Origin: Rhizobium sp. Root708 | GTDB taxonomy: Bacteria; Pseudomonadota; Alphaproteobacteria; Rhizobiales; Rhizobiaceae | Direction: 5' to 3' | DNA length: 64,000 nucleotides | NCBI RefSeq assembly: GCF_001429725.1 | Contig: NZ_LMHV01000040.1 | Span: forward strand, 17,825-81,824 | In this document: positions 43,636-52,493 of the stretch, in pieces | Layout: each line of letters starts with the position of its first letter | Position numbering within the stretch: position 1 is the first letter of the stretch | The notes under the pieces: model-generated | What the model was told of the DNA's origin: nothing | The model's database searches: none | What the model saw: the letters and a program-made list of their open reading frames with translations, nothing else | Position numbers and translations under genes: made by a program

Positions 43636-44460
43636 ATGCGACTGCTTTTTCTGGGTGACATGGTCGGTAAGACCGGACGCACCGCCGTCTGGAACCGCCT
43701 CCCCGGCCTGATTTCCGACCTGAAGCTCGATTTCGTCGTCGTCAACGGCGAGAATGCCGCCGGCGGCTTCGGCATTACCGAGGACATTTTCCTCGAGACG
43801 ATCAACGCCGGCGCCGACGTCGTCACGACTGGCAACCACGTCTGGGACCAGAAGGAAGCCGTCGCCTTTGCCGGGCGTCACGACCAGTTCCTGCGGCCGG
43901 CCAATTACCCGCAGGGCACGCCGGGTCGCGGTTCCGGGCTTTTCTATGCGCGCAACGGCGCACGCGTGCTGGTCGCGAATATCATGGGTCGCGTCTTCAT
44001 GCACCCCGAACTCGACGACCCCTTCAAATCGGCCGAAGCGATCCTCGATGCCTGCCCGCTCAAGGAGCAGGCGGACGCGATCATCTTCGACTTCCACGCC
44101 GAAGCCACCAGCGAGAAGCAGTGCTTCGGCCATTTCGTCGACGGTCGCGCCAGCTTCGTCGTCGGCACGCATACCCATGTGCCGACGGCCGATCATCAGA
44201 TCCTCAACGGCGGCACCGCCTACCTGTCGGATGCCGGCATGTGCGGTGACTACGATTCCTCGCTCGGCATGGACAAGGAAGAGCCGCTGAACCGGTTCAT
44301 CTCCAAGATGCCGAAAGGTCGTATGGAAGCAGCGACCGGCCCCGCCACCATCTGCGGCGTCGGCGTCGAGATTTCGGATGCAACTGGCCTCGCCGAGAAG
44401 ATCGCTCCGCTCAGGCTCGGTCCGCGTCTCGCAGAGACGATCCCGGAGTTCTGGCGCTAG
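43636..44460 (+). CDS. YmdB-family metallophosphoesterase
   Basis: The 274-residue calcineurin-like phosphoesterase has the family pattern FLGDMVGKTGR (GDxVG), NGENAAGGFG, TGNHVWDQKE (GNHxxD) and FHAEATSEKQ...HTHVPTADHQIL. Relatives (Bacillus YmdB) hydrolyse 2',3'-cAMP and affect biofilm formation. The start ATG 43636 is coupled to the preceding cyclo-ligase gene. The pairing of a YmdB gene with a folate enzyme gene is common in Rhizobiales. Confidence 0.92.
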   Translation: MRLLFLGDMVGKTGRTAVWNRLPGLISDLKLDFVVVNGENAAGGFGITEDIFLETINAGADVVTTGNHVWDQKEAVAFAGRHDQFLRPANYPQGTPGRGSGLFYARNGARVLVANIMGRVFMHPELDDPFKSAEAILDACPLKEQADAIIFDFHAEATSEKQCFGHFVDGRASFVVGTHTHVPTADHQILNGGTAYLSDAGMCGDYDSSLGMDKEEPLNRFISKMPKGRMEAATGPATICGVGVEISDATGLAEKIAPLRLGPRLAETIPEFWR

Positions 44461-44577
44461 CATAGGCACGCGCTTGCCATGACGCAAAAGTGAGCAGTGG
44501 TCCCGGCATTTCAACTGGACCGCTGCGACGCCTTGCCGCATCCTCCGGGCGCACCCGAAAGCGCTGGAGGAAGTGGC

Positions 44578-45414
44578 ATGAAGCCGCGTTTTCTTGTCTT
44601 CGCAATTGCCTGCCTGACGCTCCTCATCGCCGCGGAAGCGGCTGCCGCTCAGCAGGAGCGAAAGGCCGTCAGCCTGTGCCAGGCTGTTGCTCGGTCGATC
44701 CCTCACGCGACTTACGCGAGCTTTTCCCGCACCGCATCCGTCATCGGAGCGACCGCGACCGAAGAAACGGTCGCGCTGACCTACATCGGACACTCCACCT
44801 TTCTCATTGAGACACCCGGCGGGGTGACGATCGCTACGGATTACAGCGGATGGTACACGCCGCCGCGCCTGCCGATGGTCGTCACGATGAACCGCGCTCA
44901 TTCCTCGCATTACACGGTGACGCCGGATCCCCATATCCAGCATGTCCTGCATGGATGGAGCGATGTTCCCGGAGATAAGGCGAAAATCGATATGGTCGTC
45001 GGCGACACTTATATTCGCAACGTCACGACCGATATCCGCGGCGGCTTCGGCGCGCCGCAGACCGATGGCAACTCGATCTTCATTTTCGAGGTCGCCGGCC
45101 TTTGTATCGGCCATCTTGGCCATTTGCACTATGAGCTGACGCCTTCCCATTACGCCGAAATCGGAAGGCTGGATGTCGTCATGGTGCCGGTTGACGGCGG
45201 CCTGACGATGGGCGCCGACAGCATGAGCCGCGTCATCAAGAGGCTCCGCGCATCGCTGATCCTGCCGATGCATCAACCGCGGCCGCTGCGAAGCTTCCTG
45301 TCGATGTTCGGTCCCGATTTCGACGTCAGCTACGCCGCGACGGATACCATCACCGTGTCCTTGCGGACATTGCCGAAGAAGCCGCTGATCTATGTTGCGA
45401 AAGGCATGCAGTGA
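44578..45414 (+). CDS. Secreted metallo-beta-lactamase-fold protein with altered metal site
   Basis: The 278-residue protein starts at ATG 44578 behind GGAGGAAG. A signal peptide (1-23, AAA-QQ) suggests export. The MBL fold is recognisable (LTYIGHSTFLIETPGGVTIATDY, GHLGHLH, VPVDGGLTMG, LILPMHQ) in the UlaG/Zn-hydrolase branch. The first metal motif, normally THxHxDH, reads NRAHSSH: the first His is Arg and the Asp is Ser. Other ligands seem present, so metal binding may be partial. The substrate is unknown. A terminator follows 2 bases after the stop. Confidence 0.8.
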   Translation: MKPRFLVFAIACLTLLIAAEAAAAQQERKAVSLCQAVARSIPHATYASFSRTASVIGATATEETVALTYIGHSTFLIETPGGVTIATDYSGWYTPPRLPMVVTMNRAHSSHYTVTPDPHIQHVLHGWSDVPGDKAKIDMVVGDTYIRNVTTDIRGGFGAPQTDGNSIFIFEVAGLCIGHLGHLHYELTPSHYAEIGRLDVVMVPVDGGLTMGADSMSRVIKRLRASLILPMHQPRPLRSFLSMFGPDFDVSYAATDTITVSLRTLPKKPLIYVAKGMQ

Positions 45415-45416
45415 AA

Positions 45417-45435
45417 GACCCGGCCATGCCGGGTC
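45417..45435. terminator. Shared terminator of convergent genes
   Basis: An 8-bp stem GACCCGGC-CAT-GCCGGGTC lies between the MBL-fold gene and the stress-protein gene, followed by CCTCTGTTTTC (plus) and TTTC (minus). Confidence 0.75.
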
Positions 45436-45444
45436 CCTCTGTTT

Positions 45445-45948
45445 TCAGGCAAATTGCAAATGCTGGCGGATACCGACATCAGGCATCTTGTCGTCGTCGA
45501 GATTGGCTTTGGCGATCTCCCAGCCGAACTTGAGCTTGCTGCCGGTCGAAACCCAGATCTCGGCATCGTCGACGTGCATCGCGAGCATCGTCAGCTTCGG
45601 ATCCTTCTTGCCGTCTTCGTACCAGGCCGCGACGATCGAATTCCAGTATTCATCGATTTTCGCGGGATCGGGCCGGACCTCGATCTTGCCGGCAAGGCAA
45701 GCGTGATAATCATGGTCCTTGCCGACGACGCAGAAATGCGCCCGCGTGCCCGGCCTGACGGAACGAACGATATCCGCATCGGACTTCGTATAGAACCAGA
45801 TGGTGTTGGTCTTCGGATCGGCATGCGGTGCCATCGGCTGCATGTGCATGTCCACCCCATCGACACCAAGCATTCCCGCGTGGATGTCGTTCACCTGCTC
45901 CCAAAGCTGACGTGCTGGTTGTTCGCGTGCCTCGTTAAAGCTAGCCAT
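45445..45948 (-). CDS. General stress protein of the pyridoxamine-phosphate-oxidase-like flavin fold
   Basis: The 167-residue split-barrel protein has the features of the general stress protein 26 family: MHMQPMAPHADPKTNTIWFYT, then HFCVVGKDHDYHACLAGK and EYWNSIVAAWYEDGKKDPKLTML. Members bind FMN or FAD; the substrate is not known. It starts at ATG 45948 with GGAAG upstream. It is monocistronic and divergent from yebC. Confidence 0.85.
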   Translation of the reverse strand: MASFNEAREQPARQLWEQVNDIHAGMLGVDGVDMHMQPMAPHADPKTNTIWFYTKSDADIVRSVRPGTRAHFCVVGKDHDYHACLAGKIEVRPDPAKIDEYWNSIVAAWYEDGKKDPKLTMLAMHVDDAEIWVSTGSKLKFGWEIAKANLDDDKMPDVGIRQHLQFA

Positions 45949-46122
45949 AGCACTTCCTTCCGTTTCGAGGGTCCGTGCTTTGAAACGTCAGCTTCCGGGC
46001 TTTGTTCCGCAATTCCGGATGGATGAGCAAGAGGCCAAATGAAGCCGTTTTCCCTTGAATACGGCCCGTTTCGCTCTTATAAGGCGGCCCATTCCTAACA
46101 GTATGACGTGAACAGGGGTGCC

Positions 46123-46869
46123 ATGGCTGGCCATTCACAGTTTAAAAACATCATGCATCGCAAGGGCCGTCAGGATTCCGTGCGGTCGAAAATGTTCTCC
46201 AAGCTCGCGCGTGAAATCACGGTCGCGGCCAAGGCCGGTCTGCCCGACCCTTCGATGAACGCCCGCCTGCGTCTGGCGATCCAGAACGCCAAGGCTCAGT
46301 CCATGCCGAAGGACAACATCGATCGCGCCATCAAGAAGGCAGCCGGTGCCGACGGCGAGAACTACGATGAAGTGCGCTACGAGGGCTACGGCCCGGGCGG
46401 CACGGCAATCATCGTCGAGGCCCTGACCGACAACCGCAACCGCACCGCATCGAACGTCCGCTCGATCTTCACGAAGGCCGGCGGTGCGCTCGGTGAAACC
46501 GGCTCCGTTTCCTTCTCCTTCGACCACGTCGGCGAAATCACCTACAAGCTCGCAGCGGGCGACGCTGACAAGGTGATGGAAGCCGCCATCGAAGCCGGGG
46601 CCGACGACGTCGAAACCGACGAGGAAGGCCACTACATCACCACCGGCTTCGAGGCCCTCGGTGAAGTAGCCAAGGCTCTCGAAGCCTCGCTCGGTGAAGC
46701 TGAAACCGTCAAGGCCGTCTGGCGCGCGCAGAACAACGTCCCGGTCGACGAAGAACGGGCACAGTCGCTGCTGAAGCTGATCGACAGCCTCGAAGACGAC
46801 GATGACGTCCAGAACGTCTACTCGAACTTCGAAGTCGACGAAGAAGTCCTGGCCAAGCTTTCGGCCTGA
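46123..46869 (+). CDS. yebC: YebC/PmpR-family transcription or translation factor
   Basis: The 248-residue protein has the invariant N-terminus MAGHSQFKNIMHRKGRQD, NARLRLAIQNAKAQSMPKDNIDRAI and GYGPGGTAIIVE. Some YebC proteins are DNA-binding regulators and some promote translation through difficult stretches. ATG 46123 is the conserved start. In many alphaproteobacteria yebC directly precedes ruvC; here ruvC lies 5 kb away. Confidence 0.95.
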   Translation: MAGHSQFKNIMHRKGRQDSVRSKMFSKLAREITVAAKAGLPDPSMNARLRLAIQNAKAQSMPKDNIDRAIKKAAGADGENYDEVRYEGYGPGGTAIIVEALTDNRNRTASNVRSIFTKAGGALGETGSVSFSFDHVGEITYKLAAGDADKVMEAAIEAGADDVETDEEGHYITTGFEALGEVAKALEASLGEAETVKAVWRAQNNVPVDEERAQSLLKLIDSLEDDDDVQNVYSNFEVDEEVLAKLSA

Positions 46870-46891
46870 TCCCTTCTGATTTCGTTTCTGA

Positions 46892-46921
46892 GCCGGCCGC
46901 AGCAATGCGGCCGGCTTTTTT
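46892..46921 (+). terminator. Strong terminator of yebC
   Basis: A perfect 10-bp stem GCCGGCCGCA-GCAA-TGCGGCCGGC is followed by TTTTTT, 22 bases after the yebC stop. Confidence 0.93.
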
Positions 46922-47099
46922 GTTATCCACAGCCGACATGAAGCATAACTTCACATAGCACTGCCGCCCGATAACACGTCCGTGATCGGGACCGTCGCGT
47001 TAACATCCCGGTAACCCTGCCCGCCTTGAATGCCGCGCATTCGCTCCAGCCGGTCTGTCTCAAGACCAGCGTCTCTCACACTCTCGGCGGGGAAATGCC

Positions 47100-47597
47100 A
47101 TGACAAGAACAGCCCTCCTCTCATTCTGCCTGACGCTTGCCAGTGCCGTTACGGCACATGCGCAACCGACAATGATCAAACAATTCGATGATTGGGGTGT
47201 CTATTCCTACAACCGCGAAGGCAGGACGGTCTGCTATCTGCTGACGGTCCCGAAGACGGCCCAGCCGCCCGGCGTCGATCACGGACGCAACTTCTTCGTC
47301 ATCGGCAAGGCTCCCGGCAAGCTGACGGCCTACGAACCGCAGGCGATCGTGGGATACGACCTGAAGCCGGGGTCGCGAGGCCGGATAGAGATCGGCGATC
47401 GAGCCTTTGCGATGTTCACCAAGGGCAAGTCGGCCTGGGTGCTCGAGGAGACAAAGGAATCCGACGTCATCGAAGCCATGCGCTCCGGCAGCGACATGAC
47501 GGTCGGCGTCGTCTCCAAGCGCGGGACACATACGAGCTACACCTATTCGCTGAGCGGCGTGTCGGCGGCGCTGAAGCAGATGTCGAAATGCAAGTGA
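47100..47597 (+). CDS. IalB-like (invasion-associated locus B) periplasmic protein
   Basis: The 165-residue protein has a signal peptide (1-21, AHA-QP) followed by the IalB fold: FDDWGVYSYNREGRTVCYLLTVPKTAQPP, a pair of cysteines (C45 and the last-but-one residue) and GDRAFAMFTKGKSAW. IalB was first described in Bartonella erythrocyte invasion; rhizobial members are common and of unknown role. Its 3' end overlaps the next gene by 10 bases. Confidence 0.85.
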   Translation: MTRTALLSFCLTLASAVTAHAQPTMIKQFDDWGVYSYNREGRTVCYLLTVPKTAQPPGVDHGRNFFVIGKAPGKLTAYEPQAIVGYDLKPGSRGRIEIGDRAFAMFTKGKSAWVLEETKESDVIEAMRSGSDMTVGVVSKRGTHTSYTYSLSGVSAALKQMSKCK

Positions 47598-48184
47598 GCA
47601 TGCACGGCATGCCCTTCCGCGGCATCCGGCGCCGCCTCCGCGCGACCATTGGCCTGCTCGTTGCCGCCACCCTCTGCCTCGCGTTCGCGCATCGTCCGCT
47701 GACTGCCGCGCCCATGCCGCAGCCGCTCGACGTGGAAGGCGCCAAGGGTCGCGAAACCGGGCTTCCCGTCCCCCGCTTCGTTTCGGTCAGATCGAGAGAG
47801 GCGCGGCTGCGGATCGGGCCGTCGCTCGACTACGGCACCCAGTGGGTCTACACCGTCCCCGGCCTGCCGATGGAAATCCTGGCGGAGTACGGCAACTGGC
47901 GGCAGGTCCGGGACTGCGACGGCGTTTCCGGCTGGATGCACAGGGCGCTTCTATCCAGCAAGCGCACGGCAGTCGTCGGGCCATGGCATGCGTCGACGGT
48001 TTCTCTCCGCGAAACGCCGAAATCCGATGCCAGGGTCGTCGCGAAACTGGAGGCCCGCGTGAGGCTCTCCGTCCACGGCTGTGACGGGACCTGGTGCAAC
48101 GTCGAAGTCACAGGGCATGACATCAACGGCTTCATCAGGCAATCGGCCCTCTGGGGCGTCTATCCGAACGAGAATATCCGCTAG
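47588..48184 (+). CDS. Secreted protein with two SH3-like repeats
   Basis: The 198-residue protein starts at ATG 47588, inside the end of the IalB-like gene (ATG 47600 is the alternative), so translation is probably coupled. A signal peptide (about residues 15-41) precedes two bacterial SH3-like repeats: VSVRSREARLRIGPSLDYGTQW...YGNWRQVRDCDGVSGWMHRALL and ASTVSLRETPKSDARVVAKLE...DGTWCNVEV. Such domains usually bind peptidoglycan or proteins in the envelope. Confidence 0.83.
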   Translation: MQVSMHGMPFRGIRRRLRATIGLLVAATLCLAFAHRPLTAAPMPQPLDVEGAKGRETGLPVPRFVSVRSREARLRIGPSLDYGTQWVYTVPGLPMEILAEYGNWRQVRDCDGVSGWMHRALLSSKRTAVVGPWHASTVSLRETPKSDARVVAKLEARVRLSVHGCDGTWCNVEVTGHDINGFIRQSALWGVYPNENIR

Positions 48185-48244
48185 GCGCCGACAGGCATCG
48201 CGCCGTGATCGCGAGACCACGACATGACGTCGACGGGATCGGCG

Positions 48245-49246
48245 CTACGCCGCCGCGCGCAGAAAATTGCCGAGACCTGCGAACAGTTCGACGGACTTCA
48301 GCCGGGCCTCGATATCGTGGATCGGCATGGAGATGATCACCTCGTCCGCCTGCGTGTCGCGGATGAATTCCGACAGCTTCGCCTCCGCGGTTTTCTGTGA
48401 GCCGACGACGGCATAGCGAAGCGTATGCTCGACGGTCATCTTCTCCATCGGCGACCAGAAGCTTTCCATGTCCTCGACCGGCCGCGGGAACTGTCCGCGC
48501 ACATTGCGCCGGAGGTTGACGAACTGCTGCTGCGCCGAGGTGAAATGATACTGCGCCTCCTCGTCTGTATCGGCGACGGATCCCATGACCCCGACCATCG
48601 CATAAGGCTTGTCCAGCACCGCTGAAGGCTTGAAACGGTCACGGTAGATATCGAGGGCGTCGAGTAGCGAATCCGGCGCGAAATGCGATGCGAAAGCATA
48701 AGGCAACCCCAGCATCGCGGCGAGTTGAGCGCTGTAAAGGCTGGAGCCGAGAAGCCAGATCGGGACGTTCGTGTTCATGCCCGGCACGGCAAGAATAGCC
48801 TGGTTTTCGATCGGCGCGCCGAGCAGCTGCTGCAGTTCCACGACGTCATTCGGGAAGCTCTGCGCGCCGGCATCAAGATTGCGACGGAGCGCCTGCGCCG
48901 TCCGCATGTCCGTGCCCGGAGCCCTGCCGAGGCCGAGGTCGACACGTCCCGGAAACAATGCTTCGAGGGTGCCGAACTGCTCCGCGATGACAAGCGGCGA
49001 GTGGTTCGGCAGCATGATGCCGCCCGAGCCGATGCGAATGCGCTTGGTCGCGGCCCCGACATGCCCGATGACGACAGCCGTCGCGGCGCTGGCGATCCCC
49101 GGCATTCCGTGATGCTCGGCCAGCCAGAAGCGCTTGTATCCGAACTCCTCCGCTTTCTGGGCCATGCGCGCCGAGCTCTCGAGAGACTGGCGAACCGTAC
49201 CACCTTCCGGAACGGGAGAGAGATCGAGGATCGAAAACGGAACCAT
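48245..49246 (-). CDS. Luciferase-like (LLM class) flavin-dependent oxidoreductase
   Basis: The 333-residue TIM-barrel protein belongs to the bacterial luciferase-like monooxygenases: FSILDLSPVPEGGT, FGYKRFWLAEHHGMPGIAS, GSGGIMLPNHSPLVIAEQFGTLEALFPGRVDLGLGRAPGTD. These signatures fit the group often annotated as MsnO8-type LLM oxidoreductases. FMNH2 or F420 use and the substrate cannot be told. It starts at ATG 49246. A terminator separates it from the chemoreceptor upstream. Confidence 0.88.
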   Translation of the reverse strand: MVPFSILDLSPVPEGGTVRQSLESSARMAQKAEEFGYKRFWLAEHHGMPGIASAATAVVIGHVGAATKRIRIGSGGIMLPNHSPLVIAEQFGTLEALFPGRVDLGLGRAPGTDMRTAQALRRNLDAGAQSFPNDVVELQQLLGAPIENQAILAVPGMNTNVPIWLLGSSLYSAQLAAMLGLPYAFASHFAPDSLLDALDIYRDRFKPSAVLDKPYAMVGVMGSVADTDEEAQYHFTSAQQQFVNLRRNVRGQFPRPVEDMESFWSPMEKMTVEHTLRYAVVGSQKTAEAKLSEFIRDTQADEVIISMPIHDIEARLKSVELFAGLGNFLRAAA

Positions 49247-49320
49247 GGCAAAAGCCCACCTGTAGTTTGAAAGACAGGTCTATGTAGGTGGCAGCCGTCG
49301 CCTTTCCAAACCCGAGACAT

Positions 49321-49344
49321 GAAAAAGGGCCGTTGCCGGCCCTT
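49321..49344 (-). terminator. Terminator of the chemoreceptor gene
   Basis: Read leftward, AAGGGCCG-GCAA-CGGCCCTT is followed by TTTC, 24 bases after the receptor stop. Confidence 0.8.
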
Positions 49345-49367
49345 GCTCATGAGTGTTTTCGAAGGGC

Positions 49368-51683
49368 CTAGCCGTGCCGGCGCAGCACATGCACTTCGGC
49401 GCTGTGCTGGTGGGTACCGCTCGCCAGCGTGAAATTGGCAAGCTGCCGATCCATTTCGACCGCTTCCGTTGCCAGGCGATGGATGGCGGCCGTCGTTTCC
49501 TCGACCATGGCGGCGTTCTGCTGCGTCATGCTGTCGAGTTCGGCCACCGCCGCGTTGATCTGGCGAAGCGTATCCGCCTCCTCGCGCGTCGAATCCATGA
49601 TCTCGCTGATCTGGCCGTTGATGGACTCGACATGGCTGCCGATGCCAGTCAAAGCCTCGCCGGCTCGCTCCACCAGCGAGACGCCGGCCTCGACTTCCCG
49701 CGTCGATTTCTGCAGCAAGCTGGAGATCTCTTTCGCGGCGCTCGACGAGCGTTGCGCAAGCTCTCTGACTTCCATTGCGACGACGGCGAAGCCCTTGCCG
49801 GCATCGCCTGCGCGCGCCGCTTCCACGCCGGCATTGAGGGCCAGCAGGTTGGTCTGGAAAGCGATCGAGTCGATGACCGAAATGATCGAGTTGATCTGGC
49901 GCGACGACCCCTGGATGGCCTCCATCGCGGCGATCGTGTCACGCATGATCTGGCTGGAGCCGCTCGTTTCGCGTTTGGCGTCGCGCGCGATGCGCTCCGC
50001 CTGTTCGGCGCGTTCGATCTGGACGCGAACGGACTGGGTGATCGCGTCGATGGCATTGGCTGTCTCGGTGATCGACGCCGCCTGCCGCTCGGTGCGCCCG
50101 GCGAGTTCGTCGGCGCTGGTGCGCATCTCCTCGGAGCCGGAGCGAACTGCCATGGAGTTGCCGCCGATTGCCGTCATGGTCTGGCTGAGGGCCGCGAGCG
50201 CCTGGTTGAAGTTGACCCGCAGGCCTTCGAGCTCGCTCGGGAAGCGGCGGTCGATCTGATAGGCGAGATCGCCGTTGGCGAGATGGTGAAGGCCTTCGTC
50301 GATTGCCTCGACCACATCCTGCAGCGTCTTTGCCTCGGCTTCGCGCTCGGCCATATGCTGCTGCCGGTCGCGCTCTGCACGTGTGCGCGTTTCCGTGCTC
50401 GCGGCCTCCAGTTCGCGGCTTTCGACCAGCGATTGCCTGAAGCGCGCCAGCGCCTTTGCCATCGTGCCGATCTCATCGCCGCGGTTCTGGCTTTCGATCT
50501 CGACATCGAGCTTGCCATCGGCAACCGCGCTGGTGATGCCCGCCAGTCGTACCAGCGGGGAGAACAGCATCTTGGTAATGATGCCGGTCGCCACCGCCAT
50601 CACCAGGAGAACCCCGACGGCGATCATGCTGAGCAAGGTCGCGATCTCGATCGAGCCCGCATTGATCTCGCTAAGCCTCATGCTTTCGACCACGAGGAAC
50701 CGGGAATCGTGGTAGTCGACCGAACGCACATAGGCACGCGCGGCACCGTCGGCCCGATCGAAATCGTCGACGGTCATGGCGGAACTGGCCAGCGCATCCC
50801 TGACGAAGCTGAATGGCGTGGTGTCGAGAACGGCAAGCTTGCCGTCGGCGTTGACGGTCACGGCGCTGCCGTCTTGCGAGACGATCGCTGCCTGCGCCGA
50901 GCTACCCGCGACAATCCCCTTTGTCAGGATGCTGGTGAAGACGTCCTCATGCACCTTGAAAAGCATGACGCCCTTCGCCGCGCCGAGCTTGATGATCGGC
51001 ACTGCGAAGAAGATCTCCGAGGCGCCGCGGGCGGCATCGATATGAAGACCCGAAAAGCCTGCCGGCGCAAAGTCATCCGTAGCCTTCGCCGTGTTCGCCA
51101 TCGCCTTGGCAAAGGCAATTCCGGCGCCGCTCGGCTTCCAGCGTTCGGAGGTCAGGTTCTCTGCGAAGTCGTCGTTCTTCTTGTAGGAATAGAGAACATT
51201 GCCCTCGAGGTCGGCAATCAGCAGATCGCCGAACGGAGTGTTCTCCAGGTCTCTGGCGACTTCACCCTGCGTCTTCTCGTGGTTGGAATAATAGAACCCG
51301 CTCGGACCATCCGGTTTCAGCAGCTTCTCGCGCTGATCGGCAGGGTTCGGATTGTTGGTGATGAACACCTTCTTGAGTTCGACGCGCGGATCGCCCGAGC
51401 TCTTCTCGATCGTCTTCCAGCCGCTCTTGAGGCTGGTGATCGACATCTGCAGCGCTTCGATGCGCGCGATAGAATTGGCCTGGTTCTCAAGCTGCCCCAG
51501 CTGCTCGCGCAGCATGTCGCCGCGAAAGATGAGAACGCTTTCCTTTGCCTTCAGGGCCTGCTCGCCGGAAATCCGGCTGCTGGCGAAGTAGGCGAGACCA
51601 TTGATGACGGCGATCGACAGAGCCGTCAGCAGAATGAATGTGGCAATAACCTTGAAGGACAGGGATTGAAATCTCTGAGCCAT
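49368..51683 (-). CDS. Methyl-accepting chemotaxis protein
   Basis: The 771-residue receptor has two membrane segments (about 12-33 and 335-358) around a roughly 300-residue periplasmic ligand-binding region, one or two HAMP domains and a signalling domain with the tip IDSIAFQTNLLALNAGVEAARAG and VVAMEVRELAQRS. The periplasmic domain is of the double-Cache/sHk2 size class; its ligand is unknown. ATG 51683 follows AAGGG; a TTG two codons upstream is in frame. It ends in an Ala/His-containing tail (ASGTHQHSAEVHVLRRHG), not a pentapeptide tether. Confidence 0.92.
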   Translation of the reverse strand: MAQRFQSLSFKVIATFILLTALSIAVINGLAYFASSRISGEQALKAKESVLIFRGDMLREQLGQLENQANSIARIEALQMSITSLKSGWKTIEKSSGDPRVELKKVFITNNPNPADQREKLLKPDGPSGFYYSNHEKTQGEVARDLENTPFGDLLIADLEGNVLYSYKKNDDFAENLTSERWKPSGAGIAFAKAMANTAKATDDFAPAGFSGLHIDAARGASEIFFAVPIIKLGAAKGVMLFKVHEDVFTSILTKGIVAGSSAQAAIVSQDGSAVTVNADGKLAVLDTTPFSFVRDALASSAMTVDDFDRADGAARAYVRSVDYHDSRFLVVESMRLSEINAGSIEIATLLSMIAVGVLLVMAVATGIITKMLFSPLVRLAGITSAVADGKLDVEIESQNRGDEIGTMAKALARFRQSLVESRELEAASTETRTRAERDRQQHMAEREAEAKTLQDVVEAIDEGLHHLANGDLAYQIDRRFPSELEGLRVNFNQALAALSQTMTAIGGNSMAVRSGSEEMRTSADELAGRTERQAASITETANAIDAITQSVRVQIERAEQAERIARDAKRETSGSSQIMRDTIAAMEAIQGSSRQINSIISVIDSIAFQTNLLALNAGVEAARAGDAGKGFAVVAMEVRELAQRSSSAAKEISSLLQKSTREVEAGVSLVERAGEALTGIGSHVESINGQISEIMDSTREEADTLRQINAAVAELDSMTQQNAAMVEETTAAIHRLATEAVEMDRQLANFTLASGTHQHSAEVHVLRRHG

Positions 51684-51923
51684 GAACAACGAACCCTTCT
51701 GGAACGGCGCATGCCTGTCGGGCGCAATGTCCTCGCAGGCAGACCTGTAAGCCGAACTTGGGAGCCTTATCTTCCGGAAAAGCCGGCTCCTCTGACATTT
51801 TATCGGTCAAAACTTACGCACGGAGCTTAAATTGACGTAAACGGCAAGTTTGAAAAACAATGGATGTTTTTGTTTTGTTCACATATTGATGGCAGTTATT
51901 TTGCCGTTGCAATAAGGTGACGC

Positions 51924-52436
51924 ATGCAAAATACGATTCGCATCATTGGCATCGACCCCGGACTACGGCGCACTGGCTGGGGGATCATAGAAACGCTCGG
52001 CAATTCCCTGCGTTTTGTCGCCTCGGGAACGGTGACTTCGGATGGCGATATGGATCTCGCCTCACGCCTTTGCCAGCTGCATGACGGGCTCGCCGAGGTC
52101 GTCCATGTGCACCAGCCGCATGAAGCCGCCGTCGAACAAACCTTCGTCAACAAGGACGCGGTCGCAACGCTGAAGCTCGGTCAGGCGCGCGGCATTGCGA
52201 TGCTGGTCCCAGCCCGCGCCGGTCTGCAGGTCTCCGAATATGCGCCGAACGCCGTCAAGAAGGCCGTCATCGGTGTTGGCCATGGCGAGAAACAGCAGAT
52301 CCACATGATGCTGAAGATCCTGATGCCCAAGGCTGAATTCAAGGGCAACGATGCCGCCGACGCCCTCGCGATCGCCATCTGCCATGCCCACAACCGCGGC
52401 AGCAACCGCATGCGGCAGGCCGCGTTGGCTGGATGA
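51924..52436 (+). CDS. ruvC: Crossover junction endodeoxyribonuclease RuvC
   Basis: RuvC cuts Holliday junctions. The 170-residue nuclease has Asp11 in IGIDPGLRRTGWG, Glu in AAVEQTFVNKDA, and the C-terminal acidic pair in KGNDAADALAIAICHA. The length matches the family. ATG 51924 is used; the AAGG-type site upstream is weak. First of ruvC-ruvA-ruvB. Confidence 0.96.
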   Translation: MQNTIRIIGIDPGLRRTGWGIIETLGNSLRFVASGTVTSDGDMDLASRLCQLHDGLAEVVHVHQPHEAAVEQTFVNKDAVATLKLGQARGIAMLVPARAGLQVSEYAPNAVKKAVIGVGHGEKQQIHMMLKILMPKAEFKGNDAADALAIAICHAHNRGSNRMRQAALAG

Positions 52437-52493
52437 TCCGTGCTACCCCTCGTCTCATCCCACGCTTTTAGATCACACTGACGGAGCCCGTTC

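Noticed and set aside
49353..51830. 825-residue plus-strand frame opposite the chemoreceptor
   Set aside because: Antisense of a chemoreceptor with an intact signalling tip and two membrane segments.
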